64,000 nt of DNA from Castanea sativa (GCF_040712315.1 NC_134017.1:21539822-21603821), one strand, 5' to 3'; positions 46,431 to 58,196 are shown, counted from the stretch's first letter. Notes: generated by a model not told the origin, from the sequence alone. Numbers and translations are program-made.

Positions 46431-48069
46431 TCAACATTAGATTTCTTTACAAAAATCATATTTTAACGCACCAAAGGGAAAAAAAAAAAAAAAACCACCC
46501 CACAACCCCCCACCACTATACAAAAGTAAAGTTAGGAGGATTTATATGAATTTCAATTAAATTTAAAAAGGTGTAACTTACATTTTAGCCTCTCTTTTAT
46601 AGGATTTTTTTTTTTTTTTTTTTTTTTGTAATTTCATATGGCAGTACATGTGTCATTTGATGTGTCACTTGATTTGGGGAAACTGGCTGATCTGGTCATG
46701 GCTTGATAGTTTGATCATTTTTATGAAGCCAAATTCGAACATTTTTGATAACCAACTGGGGTCTTTGTCAGGTTCTACTTCAAAGTTTATGAGGAGTCCT
46801 GGAAAAGGATGATGTTGCTCATATACTCTGAGGCTGTTCCCAAAATACTTCTCCCACTCATTCGAAACTGGATTATCACCTGTATCCTCTATATTTGCTT
46901 GTGGATAAGGAGTAGTGATCAGAACTTTGAAATGTTCAAACCAAACGTCAGATGATTCGAACATTGCCTTGGATCCTAAAATACTGGTTTGTATCTCAGG
47001 AAGCAAGTTGGCAACAGCACTTCTTAAGATGGACTGAGTCTTAAGACTGAGTCTAGCATAGTCAGTGCCCATGATAGTCTTTTTATCCATGGAATGGATA
47101 TCCTCTTTGCCAAAGAGTTGACTAGGGAATGATAGATTTCCTGTCTCAAGGTTTACTAGGTGGATTTCTAATGCTTTGAGGGTTTTTTGGAAAAGTTTAT
47201 TGCTGTTTTGGGTAAAGGCCATCTGTAGGTTATCAAGGATAAATTTAATGGAGGCTGGCAAATTTGTATAGGCTCCATTTTTGAAATGGTATTTCCTGGA
47301 TAAAACTTCCTGTAGGATAATAGCCATATTACCACTGGAATATGTCACCTTTGGAGGGACAATTTCCTGAAGAGATGTTGCTCCTCTATGGCTGGTAGAG
47401 GATGCGCCTTCATGCTTTACAAAAGACTGTCCCGCTGGTAGTCTTTTGTCTTGAGGATCTTCTATAGCCTCTATGAGGTCTAAAAGAAGTTCTTCTTGCC
47501 TGTTCAACACATTGATGGTTTTGTTCCTACAACAACCATCTTTGCAAGGTGTGGGTTCATCCGGGCGACTAGAGGTACTGGTTCTAGAGGAATCAGAGGA
47601 TGACCTATATATCTGCCTAAGTTCACTGTCACTAGCACTGCTGAATGACTCGCTATCTGAGCGGTCAAGTTCTAGTAACTTGAAGATCTCATTTTTGCTG
47701 GGTTGGTCACTAATGAGGGTATTGATAAGGGATTTGGCCTTAGCTCTACACTCACTCTTGAAATGACCTTTCTTTCCACAGTTATAGCACCTGCCTGATG
47801 CTTGTGGAATGGGTTCCTTGGATTTTCCTTTCTTATAGAAATCATCAGTCTTGTACTTCTGTTTTCTATAATATTTGGTTGCATTCTTCCTATAGGATTT
47901 CTCAAAGGATTCCTTTCCTTTGTGCTTGGATTTCCTCTTGGAAGGTTTGACTGAGGGTAAGCCATACTGTGTACAGAAATGTCCTATTTCGTACTTGGCT
48001 TTGTTCTTGTTGATATGGCTTTGGATTTTGAGATCCCTGCACATCTTCATTCCTTCACTTCGAATGGTG

Positions 48070-48330
48070 CTAAACAGTCAACTCTCTGGCAAAGAGGATA
48101 TCCATTCAATGGATAGAATGACAATCATGGGCACTGACTATGCTAGGCTCAGTCTTAAGGCTCGAGCTACTCTAAGAAGTGCCACTGCCAACTTGCCTTC
48201 AGATTTACAAACTCGTATTCTAAGAAGCAAGGCTATGAACGAAAGTCTGAATCTTTGGTACAAGCATTTCAAAATACTAGTCACAACCACTGTTCCTAAT
48301 CCAGATGATTCGGATGATATGGATAACATC
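48070..48330 (+). repeat. Inverted duplicate of a pararetroviral coding segment
   Basis: The plus strand here reads GKEDIHSMDRMTIMGTDYAR and on to NLWYKHFKILVTT, matching the minus-strand coding at about 47115-46860 (GKEDIHSMDKKTIMGTDYAR, VWFEHFKVLITT) at roughly 70-80 percent. The two face each other about 950 bp apart. Confidence 0.8.
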
Positions 48331-48676
48331 CTAGTACAAGCTGTTTTTCTAGGGCTTGGATCGGCGTACTAGAGCTTCCTGGCTGGAGGATGACTTTGTT
48401 ATCGATCCTATCTTCTATCTTGTCAAGCTGTTTTCCTATGACATTTAGACACTGGTTGGTATAGTTGTTTTGCTCAATAACCTTGTCAACAGGTTGATGC
48501 CTATCTGTGGTGGCTTTGAAGGGAGAGGCAATTATCTCTGTTTTGCGATGGTTGAAGGTTATGGCTTCAAGGGGTGGATGACTAGACCTTACAATATCTT
48601 TGGTTGCATTGGTTCCTTCTATGGTCCAGGCTCTGGTGAGGACACAAAACTGCTTGTGTTGGCCAAAATACCTTTC

Positions 48677-48678
<2 letters not shown>

Positions 48679-48712
<34 letters not shown>
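48679..48712. repeat. (TA)n at the right border of the pararetroviral fragment
   Basis: TATATA run joining viral-type sequence to the host repeat. Confidence 0.9.
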
Positions 48713-48715
<3 letters not shown>

Positions 48716-49600
48716 ATGAAGCATGTCAGCATTTTTCATCACTTAAGGGCATGGATTATTATGACAGTACCAAAAGATGAGACTAAATTGTCACATTTCA
48801 AAACCTTAAGGAACAAATTATAAAAGGTAGGAACCAAATAAATATTTACCCAAAACTAAAAGAAAAAACTTGTGAAAAATAGAGTCAGGATGCTAGGTTC
48901 TTGAATTGAGGTAGTTTGTGGATACTACTACTTGGTAAATGGTAACCAACCCTTCCACAAAGGAAGAATAATGACTAATGGTGCAATAGCTCTATTGCAC
49001 CTGATTCGAATCCAATCACCAAATTCAATCCTTTCTCCTACTGAGTTTTCCAAAGGCGTCCTATTAAGAAGGAACGTCAAGAGAATTTTATCTAACAAGT
49101 GGAAGAGTCACAATTCTCCCAACAGTGTCTGATCTGCTTCTTGGTAAAATTCTACAAGAGGTTTTTAGTTGAGGTTATAGGAGGCAATTGATCACTTGAC
49201 ATGCTCTTTCCTTTTATATCAGGTAATATATTGTTACTGCTGGTAAAGCTGCTAATTGTTTTCATATGCAAATGCTTTTAAGCTCTTGGTTAGTTTTTTA
49301 TCCAAAAAATACAAAATAAAATAAAAATAAAAACCCACCCAGATCGCAATACTCATTAACTAGATCAACATTCATAATACATGGATTTTGCAAATTTTGG
49401 GGTCCATATACCCATGGCCAAAAAATGAGAACAGGAACTAGATATATAAGTACATTTTTTCAGTTTAAAAAAAAGTTCACGCAAGTCTAAGATTACAATA
49501 TTACCAACTGGATGGATGGGGCTACCTTTCCTTCAAGCTGGCTCTTGGCAAGATGTCTTGCAGTTCGTTCGATCTTCAAATTAGGACTCGCGAAGGGAGT

Positions 49601-52600
49601 TCACTTGACAATTTGATCGTGAGGGTCAATCAAAATTTTCTCAAGTGCCACAGCATTCCTAATAAAGTACATGACAAACTCAAATTCACATACGCATCCA
49701 GCATATCCGTAAATTTCCAACACCTTGAGGTATTCATGTGGGCATTTGATACCCCTCCTCATTTTTTTTTTTTGTCATGATCTTCGACATTTATCCATGG
49801 CATCTACAAAGAGAAAACAGAGTTATCTCATTACTGATAAAACACAAGTATAGAAAAAATATGTATATGCACCTAAATGAGTATCGATAGTAGCTGAATA
49901 TAATTTACTAGAAAGAACAAATATGCAGATACAATCTGTTAGGTTCTAAGGAATTAGGAACTAATGTATTAGAACTCTAATTTGTAATGTTGGCAAACCA
50001 TGATCAAAACGTTTTAGTCTTGTTTAGACTGCTTAAAGTATGTGTCTTTTATGTAAAGTTGGAATCGAGTTACTGCAGGATTTACTATGCAATTCTGTTT
50101 GGCTCGATCGATCGAGAATTAGACTCGACCGATCGAAGCTCGTGCAGATTATTTTTCTGCAGAATTTTTCAACTCAGCCCAAACCCGTTTTACGTATAGG
50201 GTTTTATGTTTTGCCCTAGGTATAAATAGGAAAACCCTAGCCACGTTTTATTAATGCTCTTTATGCTGTGTGTATGAATCTTTTATGAGATCTAGAGATG
50301 TTTACCTTCACACATACTTAGGATTATCAAGGATCAAGATTATGTCAAGAACTTGATGATCGTTTCAGTTGTAGATTTCAGAGCTTAAAGATATACAAGC
50401 AGGAGTGTTTGTGCTTTCTGGGAATCCAAGAAAGAAGCAGTCCGTGGACTCGGAGCTATCACGTAGTCGTGGTAGTAAGTTTCCTACTCGAGGTAGCAAT
50501 AGGATGCTAGTGGTGCAAGTCGCTATTGTGTAAACTTCAATTCTTTCATAGTGGATTCAGTTTTACCTTAAGGATAGTTAGGTTAAATCCTCCCCAGGTT
50601 TTTTACCGTGTGATTTTCCTAGGTCATCATATCATTGTGTTCTTTATATTTTCACTGCTTTGCATGATATGATATATTTGTGTTAACCTAGAACTGGTTA
50701 ATTTGACTAAGTAATCACTTGGCTAATTAACTAGGTTAAACTTGATGTTTTAAGGGGTCTAAAAACGTACACATTCAGTAGACAATCAAGGGGGGAAGGA
50801 AAAAGCATCAAACTTGACAATTAGTTTGATTGTAACAAATAAACTAGGAAAATGTCCCAAGCAACTGTCCAATACCAACCAGGATCTTACAGAGTTTACT
50901 AATATTACTTGTTACAGTTTTGGGATTACACACTGTATATATTTGTTATTACAAATGCTACCTCATAAGCTAAGCGCATGTTTTCTTCAGCTGAGTATCG
51001 AAAGATGGATTTAAGCAACTCTCAACAAAGATTCTGCATCATGAAATCATGGAAGGGCTTATAATACCTTCCTTCACTAATGCCAAACATTTTTGGAAGA
51101 AGGCCATTGTGAATCATAAGGCCTAGGAACTTACCATATCCATATTTACCTTTTTATTTCGTAGACTGAAGATGACATTCTCAGACCCATAAAACACTCA
51201 ATCCATCCAAGTTAGAGTCTAATTTGGTAAACAACAAAATTAAGCCTAAATAAATAGGCATGCTACTTACAAAAGCATAACTATTGGCTTAATTTCTTAA
51301 ATTTCTTAGTTTGACTTATCTAATTCAATCCCACAAGTAACCCATGGGTTTGAACTTCCAACCTGATCCTTCCAAGGTTGAGGTGTTATTACCATCCTTT
51401 CTAAGATTGGATAATAATTTACTAGAAGTAGTTCCACTAAAGCATATAAGTTCAATTATGAGAATGAAATATATCCTTTCAAAATATGAGTGCACATAAG
51501 AGATTGCATAGAATATAACAGTTATGTCCAAAAGAAAAACCCTCAGATTGATTCATGATATGATATTAATTGCACAAACAGAGTGATGATTCATATCACA
51601 AATACCAACACAAACTAAACAAGAACAAGAAAACAAAACCATATAGTGTCAGCAAGAGGCAAGTCATCAAGCTTAAATATAGAAATCCTGCAGATGAAAT
51701 GGTTAAATCATCAATTTAATGATAGGAAGTGGAGAATATGCAAGAGCCAACACATACAAAAGCTGCATTTCAAACAGATGAGGCATGTTGTATGAGTGCA
51801 TATCATAGAATCATTATCTAGTATTTAATAAACACTCACCTTCAACTCAAGTATCTGCAAGTAAGGGCATGCGTTTATCAAAGTAGTTAGTCCAAGGAGA
51901 TCATCCTCTCCCCATGCTCCAACTTCTAATACCAACTTTTTAAGATTATTTAATGGAGGAAATAATTTACTGCCTACTTCATCCTGGAGAAACCAAAAAA
52001 AGAGAGTAAACAACGTGATAACATATGGGATGGAAAGAAAGGGCAAACACATAAAGAATTACTAACCACAAAGCCATCAATTAATTCAAGAGTGAGTACT
52101 TGTAGCTGAGAAAGACAGCAAGAGAACTGGGGGAGGTAGTCATTTAGCAACGGTCTACCGAGATTTCCTTTTCCCACACCGATATAAAGAATAAAGATCA
52201 AGAAGTAATGGCACATTTTTTATAAACAAGTCTATATCCAACCCCGCATACTTAAATGAAATAAGGCTTGTGTCAAAGATCTCTAACATATTTTAAGCAA
52301 GTGCAGTAGACTACCTCCAAGTGTTTCAAAGAAAGGGACGATCCAGAAACTCTTAATTTTACCAAATGTCTTGATCCACATACAGACAATTGCTCAATCT
52401 TGGGACAATTGGCTAAAAAGTACTCAATAACTTCCTGAGTTATGCCAAGATTCTTCAAATAAAGATCTTTAAGAAACTTAAAGCCACGAAATGTTGGAGT
52501 ACGGGTGCTGAGAAGATTCAAACAAAATTTCTCCCTAGAAGACCCGCAACTTAGGCTTCTCCAAAGTCGTTTACACTTAGAACTACAACGCCTCGAAGAC

Positions 52601-53189
52601 AAGGCATTATAAGGACGTTGCCCTAACAAGTCCATCTCAAGCCTTTGAACTTCCCTTGTCATTGCAAACTCGATCCAACTATTAATAGCATGCGTAGAAT
52701 TTTGATCCAAATCAAAAGAAATCCTGAATTCATTTATAGTCGAGACTTCATATTGTCCCAAAAGGGCCAAAACATGATCCACCCATCTGACATACATAGG
52801 CGGCCCTGATTGAATTGTGCTTGTTTCCTTTGTAGCATCAAAGTCAAGTATTGTAATAGATGTCCACAAATACCTCCATCTCCTACCAAGGATACTAGTA
52901 GCCACCGCTTCTCTTAGTGTCAATTGTGAAAGTATGGAAACAAGAGTTTCACTAGACAGGTTACTTATGTAATCATCGGAAACACATTTTCCCTTAAATA
53001 AGGGATGAAAACAAAGAAAAAGAGTCAGCTAAATCATAAAAACACTCAATTATAAATAAATATTGGCACGATGTAAACATCACTTTAAAAAAAGACTTTC
53101 CATTTGTAGCACCTTCGCTAGTACAAATTTTTAATGGGTTTCACCTTGTTTTTTGAACATTTAGCAGTAAGTCGCACCCTTTTCTCCAT
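49601..53189 (-). pseudogene. F-box/LRR/FBD protein gene, frameshifted
   Basis: Minus-strand exons: 1, 53189-53145 (MEKRVRLTAKCSKNK, donor AAG/GTGAAA); 2, from 52992 (acceptor TTTAAG), F-box DDYISNLSSETLVSILSQL then GRRWRYLW, and LRR-type phrases (LKDLYLKNLGITQEVIEYFL, CPKIEQLSVCG, LKHLEVVYCTCLKYV); 2/3, EIFDTSLISFKYAG and NDYLPQFSCCLSQLQVLTLE; 4, 51983-51840 (CTCCAG acceptor, AAG/GTGAGT donor) LEVGAWGEDDLLGL, CPYLQILELK; 5, 49803-49601, FBD domain CPHEYLKVLEIYGYAGC and YFIRNAVALEKILIDP. Intact homologues are SCF ubiquitin-ligase substrate receptors. Breaks: an extra A at about 52287, a second shift near 52185, and a shift at the A11 run at about 49760. The stop (TGA, 49601-49603) comes from the abutting dispersed repeat. 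Single-base shifts could be sequencing errors in homopolymers, but three together favour a pseudogene. Confidence 0.8.
49937..50773 (+). repeat. Solo LTR (Copia-like) in the F-box pseudogene intron
   Basis: Starts TGTTAGGTTCTAAGG and ends GGGGTCTAAAAACGTACACA. It has a TATA box GGTATAAATAGG (about 50219) and the palindromic GCTCGATCGATCGAG / CTCGACCGATCG pair (about 50102-50135) seen in some plant LTRs. No primer-binding site follows. CAATC occurs before the start and again at about 50784, but borders and duplication do not line up exactly, so the right end is uncertain. Confidence 0.6.
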
Positions 53190-53769
53190 TGATTGAATCT
53201 TGCTAATTCCTCATTTGCTATGATGCAAACACGCAAAGTTCTGCTAAGCAAAAATCAGATGCACATTGAAAATTTGAAATTAGTGCCCAGGAAACAATAA
53301 TTTGATGAAAAGACAGAAACTTGTTAGCAATTTAGCAAATTTTAGTTTATACTTGAAAGGAAAAAAAAAAAAAAAAAAACAAGTTTAGCAAATAATAATT
53401 TTAAGTTTCAAAACCTATAAATGTAAATGGTACGTGAACAAAAGGAAAAATAAAAGTAAAAAGAGAGAAAGAACATTATTATTACTTTCAAAACCAATAT
53501 TAAAAATAAAAACGTTAATATGACATTAAATTCTTTATTTAGTAATTTATTTTTCTTCATAAAAATTTGTGTACTAAGAAATCGAATTTGGGATTGATAA
53601 TTACCTAATAACATCGTTTACGTAAGACGTACTTGGTGTTTAATCTAACTATTAAGAATACCTGAGTCATTAGTGGAACTTTAACAGCTTATTCATTCAA
53701 AGTATCCTTGACAGATAAAAAATATATACAATGAATATACAAATGTTTAATGAGTTTTCTCTCAAAAAA
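53190..53769. other. Upstream flank of the F-box pseudogene
   Basis: AT-rich, presumed old promoter; no clear TATA box chosen. An open frame at 53408-53614 has no domain. Confidence 0.4.
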
Positions 53770-53780
53770 ATATCATTTAA

Positions 53781-53927
53781 CCACCGCATACTTTTGGTGT
53801 GATGATCACCTCATAAATACAAGAGTCAGGGTTGAAGTCTCTAGAAGAAAGTTTCACACACATATATATTTAAATTATATTAAAGTAGAATTTATATCTT
53901 TTATAATACACACACATATATATGTAT
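53781..53927 (+). mobile_element. SINE family 1, copy 3, with 11-bp target duplication
   Basis: Begins CCACCGCATACTTTTGGTG; A-box-like TTGGTGTGATGATC, B-box-like CAGGGTTGAAGTCTC, then AGTTTCACACACATATATA. Exact flanking repeats ATATCATTTAA at 53770-53780 and 53928-53938. Confidence 0.8.
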
Positions 53928-53938
53928 ATATCATTTAA

Positions 53939-54582
53939 TATACACATAAATGAATTTACTCTCCCTAAATCCTAGCTTAGCCGTTGTCTGAATTGATGTT
54001 TCCACTTATTACATAATCAAATTCCGTTAATAGTGAAAATAGCTGATAAAGAAATCACAAGTGAGATAAATGTTTTATAAAGTAAACTATAAGAAAGGTT
54101 AGTGTCACAAAATAAAAGTGGTATGTGTAATTTACCCTAATAGTAATTATTATTTAATATGTCAACTACTTGAACGGTCCTCTAGTATACAATTTATGCG
54201 CCAAATAAATAAATAAAGTAAAAGGTAAATTAGAAAAATAATTTATTGGATTTTTTCTCTTAAAAAAATCATTTTGGGACATCCTAAAATTGAATAGAGA
54301 ATTAACTTCTTTTTTTTTTTTTGCTAAGAATATAAAGAACTGACAATCTCAAAAGGAGAATATATATATAAATATATATGTGTGTGTGTTATTTAAAATC
54401 ACATATAATTCTTGAATATAATTTTATATAAAGTGATACTATTTATATTTTTAGATTTAAAAAAAAAATTAAACTTTTATGATGAAATGGATCTTTTTAT
54501 TTTAAAGATTGATCATAGGCCTTGGACGTCATCTTAGCCTCCATTCTTTTTTAGATCTCTTTTTTTGTTCTATTTCACTGAT
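53939..54582. other. AT-rich intergenic
   Basis: No coding region or element ends recognised; several T and A runs and a short (TG)n at about 54380. Confidence 0.45.
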
Positions 54583-54697
54583 GGTCCGTTTGGATTGAGG
54601 AGAAATAAAGTAGAGTTGACCCAAAATTAACCTATTTTCAACTAACTCTACTCTACTCCCCTCCAGTCCCTCTCTCTCCCCCTCAATCCAAACGGGC
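54583..54697. mobile_element. Short MITE, about 115 bp
   Basis: GGTCCGTTTGGATTGAGG at the left is answered at the right by the inverse of GCCCGTTTGGATTGAGGGGG; AGTAGAGTT / AACTCTACTCTACT also oppose each other inside. This terminus is frequent in plant genomes. Target duplication not resolved. Confidence 0.75.
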
Positions 54698-55020
54698 TTT
54701 AAGTCTTCACGACATAATCATCAAACGTAATTGCATTTAGTATATTTATTTATTTATTTTTGTAACAATTTCAACATATCATACCAAAGGTTATTTTTCA
54801 TAAGAATATGTTCTATCAAAATTTATTTATTTAATTTATCCGGATTCATACTACTTGCAATAGTCTTACCAAATGCAATCTTAATCAAAATTAATAGTGT
54901 CCTGTTTAAAAGAAGAGAAAAAAAAATTAAAGACACATGTTATATTATAATATTTTATATATATACACAGTGCCCCAACTGTGTACATACTACGTACTTA
55001 CATAGTACGTAAACCATATT
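54698..55020. other. AT-rich intergenic
   Basis: No gene; ends in the palindromic TACGTACTTACATAGTACGTA just left of the LTR element (given as its arms TACGTAC / GTACGTA). Confidence 0.4.
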
Positions 55021-55327
55021 TGTTAGAGATATATTAGACATATTAGCCCAATAAAATAGGCCCAAGCCCACTCTTGTTTGTATTAGTAATTTAGAGTTTA
55101 GTCACCTATATAAACTCATATTTGGGTTCATTGTAACACAAATTGTTATACTACACTCTTACATAATAAAGATGTAGCCCTTAAGGAATTCCTTCGTGGA
55201 TGTAAGCCAACAAGTCTGAATCACGTAACCCTCTTGTTCTCAGTGTTCTTATTTTATGCTTCCCCTTCCGCATCCACTCTAGCATAAATAACATGGTATA
55301 ACATATCTGTTGCTAATATATTTAACA
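55021..55327 (+). repeat. 5' LTR of the TRIM-like element
   Basis: TGTTAGAGATATATTAGAC to TTTAACA; TATA-like CCTATATAAACTC at about 55106 and AATAAAGATG, a polyadenylation-like signal, at about 55166. Confidence 0.85.
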
Positions 55328-55339
55328 TAGTATCAGAGC
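55328..55339 (+). other. Primer-binding site
   Basis: TAGTATCAGAGC, complementary to initiator tRNA-Met apart from the second base. Confidence 0.75.
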
Positions 55340-56303
55340 AAAACTTCATTCTTGGCATCAAACAAACATCTCTACAAGGCAAAGAAGTTTCCCATGTGCA
55401 CAACACAAATCCGCACAGTGCCATTGCTTACCCACAGATCTGGACTCCACGGCTTCACACAACTCCCATGGAACCATCGTTGTCGTATCGCCGCCATGTC
55501 TCTAATCTCTCAAGCATGTCATACCTCCCCTTTCAGATCTGTTCAAAGCAAGCCTTCGCCTGACGAAACCAATCATACAGACGTGCTCCACAGCATACGA
55601 CAAGAAAAACCAAAGGGTCTAGCCTCCACCGAACGCCGCACGCGCGCCGACAGAATATCTCTATTTCGATGGATTTCTCCATGCGCTGCCTTGGATTCCT
55701 CAGAAGCAGATCCTCCTCCGGCAACACGTGTCGCCCTAATGGCCTTGTAGCTCGTCAATTTGCCAAACCAGCGACGTCCAAGCATCCATCTCACTTGCAC
55801 GCGCCTACACGTGTCGTCGTCGTCACACTCCAACCATGCGCCAAAAAATACATCAGCCTTATTATGACGTCATCCATGATGTCATTTGATGATGTCAGCC
55901 CTAGCCAAGTCAGCGAGTCTCCACGTCAGCACTACGTCATCTTTGACTTTAACTCTGCTAACTCGAACCGACCCAACCCAGACTTTCGGATCTGACCCAT
56001 GGACCTTCACTGTTGCTGACCGTTGACTTTGACTGCTCATTGACTTTTGCTGAGTTTTGAACTTTAGTTGACTCTGACTTCTTGCGTTGACCATTGACCA
56101 AAAGTCAAAGTTTCTAAAAGAGCTTATCTTGCTCAGTTTTTTGTGGATTCCATTTCTTCATTTGAAACTACGAAATTGGTCAGTTAGCACATTCTTTATT
56201 GTGGTTTCTTCAATGGCATTATTTGAGGCATCTCCAAGGGATCTTCTCATTCTTATCCAATCTCAAGCCTTCATCGAGCTTCTGCCTTAAGTTTGAGGGA
56301 GGA

Positions 56304-56611
56304 TGTTTGAGATATATTAGACATATTAGCCCAATGTAATAGACCCAAGTCCACTCCTGCTTGTACTAGTAGTACAGAGTTTAGTCCCCTATATATACTC
56401 ATGTTAGGGTTCATTGTAACACATGTTATTGTACTATACTCTTATATAATAAAGATGTAGCCCTTAAGGGCTTCCTCTGTGGATGTAAACCAACAAGGCT
56501 GAACCACGTAACTTTCGTATTCTCAATGTTCCTATTCTATACTTCCACTTCCGCATCCACTCTAACATATACAACATGGTATAACACATCGCATTGCTAA
56601 TGTATTTAACA
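56304..56611 (+). repeat. 3' LTR of the TRIM-like element
   Basis: TGTTTGAGATATATTAGAC to TTTAACA; about 85-90 percent identical to the 5' LTR by eye, so the insertion is old. Confidence 0.85.
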
Positions 56612-56962
56612 ATATCCATGACTATGACTTTTTGTTTTCCTTCTTCCTGAAATGGCTATGATGGACTATTTATCTTTCTATTATATTATGTTTAATGCTT
56701 AGCAAAAAAAAAAAAATCTATCTATTATATATATATATATATATCTATTAAAATTTGAATTCTCACAATTGGAGGATACATGCAATGATGACATATGTTT
56801 CTTTCTCGAATCATATTACAATGACACTTATCATTTCTTCTTAAAGCTAAAGATTCACAAGGAAAATATGATTCAAATGACCATTTATCTACATGTTAGG
56901 ATATGGACACATGTTCGTATTCTAACGTATCTAATGCATTAATGCATTGAACACAAGCTTTA

Positions 56963-56963
<1 letters not shown>

Positions 56964-56995
<32 letters not shown>
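56964..56995. repeat. (TG)n microsatellite
   Basis: About 15 TG units. Confidence 0.95.
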
Positions 56996-56999
<4 letters not shown>

Positions 57000-57337
57000 T
57001 GATGAATACAATGATGACACATGCATGTCCTTTTGTGAAAGCATACGATAATGATAGATGTCAAAACTCCTTCCATTGTCATTTGAATCTCCTAATATGC
57101 TAATATTATTTATTTTCTACTATAATATGAAATAATAATGGCAATTTAATCTCCTAAACATTTCATAGTATGGGTCATGGGCGGATACCCATTCTCAAAT
57201 TATTATGACTCTACTCAAAAAATTTAAATTATTATGATTTGCAAATATGTCCATGAATCCAAATGTATGGTTCTAATGATTTTTTTTTTGGTAGAAAGGA
57301 TAATAATGCATTAAACAGAAGAAGAACTACTGGCACG

Positions 57338-57339
<2 letters not shown>

Positions 57340-57378
<39 letters not shown>
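57340..57378. repeat. (AT)n microsatellite
   Basis: About 19 AT units. Confidence 0.95.
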
Positions 57379-57380
<2 letters not shown>

Positions 57381-58194
57381 AATAAAAAACTAAATTCATT
57401 TTCTTTGTTTGTAATAAAAATTTAAATTCTAGGATTATTAAAATTTGTCTTAGCTAGGTACTTTGCACAAATTTTATCTTTGTAACTAAGTTTCTATTGC
57501 TTAATGCCATATGATTTTTTTTTTCTTTTCTTTTTAAAGCCTCCATGTGTGATTTTCAAGAAGCCAATATTTTTTTCCACATTGCCTATATGATTTAGAA
57601 ATTCATATAATACAACCAAATACCAATAGTTCATGTGAGTTAATTCTTAAAGAAATAAAGAAGTACATTCCACTTGCAGCCAAAGAAGAACAAATGCAAT
57701 AATGTTCAATTAATAATTGGAGAGAAAATAAAAATACCACACAAGATTTTAAAAAATATAATTAACAACAAAGTATGTCATGTCACAACATTCCAAGAGT
57801 TAGTGGCAGAGCTAGTTTAAGAGGGGGGGGGGGGAGCAAGGTTAAAAATAATAATAAAGAAGCTAAAATTACTAATCGATATTAATAATAAAATTATAAA
57901 CAACAATAATTGTCATTCAAAATCTATTAAAATTTAAACAATTGTAAAATAAATAAGCAATTGTAAAACATTCCTGACGATCAATCATCAAAGTAAGAGA
58001 TTAATCTATATACATAAAGTTTAGACATTTAATTTGATTTCTCAAAATAAATTTTAACTTTTCTTTCTATATTCCTTTAATTATTTAAAATTTGGATTTA
58101 TGATAAAACTCAAATTTTGAACTATGAAAATGCAAGAAATGAAGGAGAAAGAAATAATGGACGTTTTACTACTTTAGTGTCATACAAGATATTT

Positions 58195-58196
<2 letters not shown>

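Larger units (their letters stand above)
46667..48716 (-). pseudogene. Endogenous pararetrovirus (caulimovirid-like) coat-protein-region fragment, rearranged
   Basis: A minus-strand open frame of 461 residues (48050-46665) has a Lys-rich region followed by the zinc knuckle CYNCGKKGHFKSEC (C-x2-C-x4-H-x4-C), a Ser/Asp-rich stretch, then CKDGCCRNKTINVLN and LLLDLIEAIEDPQDKR, the order found at the coat protein / protease boundary of Caulimoviridae and their plant genome copies. No protease or reverse transcriptase follows; instead unassigned sequence ending GKEDIHSMDK..TIMGTDYA. Further 5' on the same strand (48660-48350) is VIEQNNYTNQCLNVIGKQLD, phrasing known from endogenous caulimovirid polyproteins. 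Between them a segment is inverted (48070-48330). The fragment replaces about 30 bp of the dispersed repeat and abuts a (TA)n tract. It is incomplete and rearranged, so not an infectious or expressed genome. Confidence 0.65.
46523..49600. repeat. Third, mosaic copy of the 13-24 kb repeat
   Basis: Right foldback arm and following sequence (46523-46666, like 13441-13570), then a pararetroviral insert, then 48717-48975 (like 13600-13880), 48976-49551 (like 23187-23629) and 49544-49600 (like 15322-15375). The 2.6-kb insertion and the hAT element of unit 2 are absent, making this the more ancestral arrangement. It has an extra 100 bp near 49140-49240. Confidence 0.75.
55021..56611 (+). mobile_element. 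Non-autonomous (TRIM-like) Copia element, 1,591 bp, both LTRs
   Basis: 5' LTR 55021-55327 and 3' LTR 56304-56611 both start TGTT..GAGATATATTAGAC and end CTAATRTATTTAACA. The 5' LTR is followed at once by TAGTATCAGAGC, the Copia primer-binding site with one change, and the 3' LTR is preceded by AGTTTGAGGGAGGA, a polypurine tract. Flanks ATATT and ATATC may be a target duplication with one mismatch. The 976-bp interior has no pol domain; an open frame at 55352-55750 is of unknown nature. Mobilised in trans if at all. Confidence 0.85.
56612..57794. other. Intergenic with microsatellites
   Basis: Holds (TA)n at about 56722-56743, (TG)n at 56964-56995 and (AT)n at 57340-57378. No gene. Confidence 0.45.

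Noticed and set aside
48073..48372. Plus-strand gene reading GKEDIHSMDR
   Set aside because: It is the inverted duplicate of a pararetroviral segment with no start of its own, so it is annotated as a repeat.
49937..50784. Target duplication CAATC for the solo LTR
   Set aside because: The right-hand CAATC would give a non-canonical LTR end and lies 10 bp beyond the likely TACACA terminus, so the duplication is not claimed.
54720..55012. Membrane-like 93-aa frame
   Set aside because: Phe/Ile/Leu-rich because the DNA is AT-rich; no family features.
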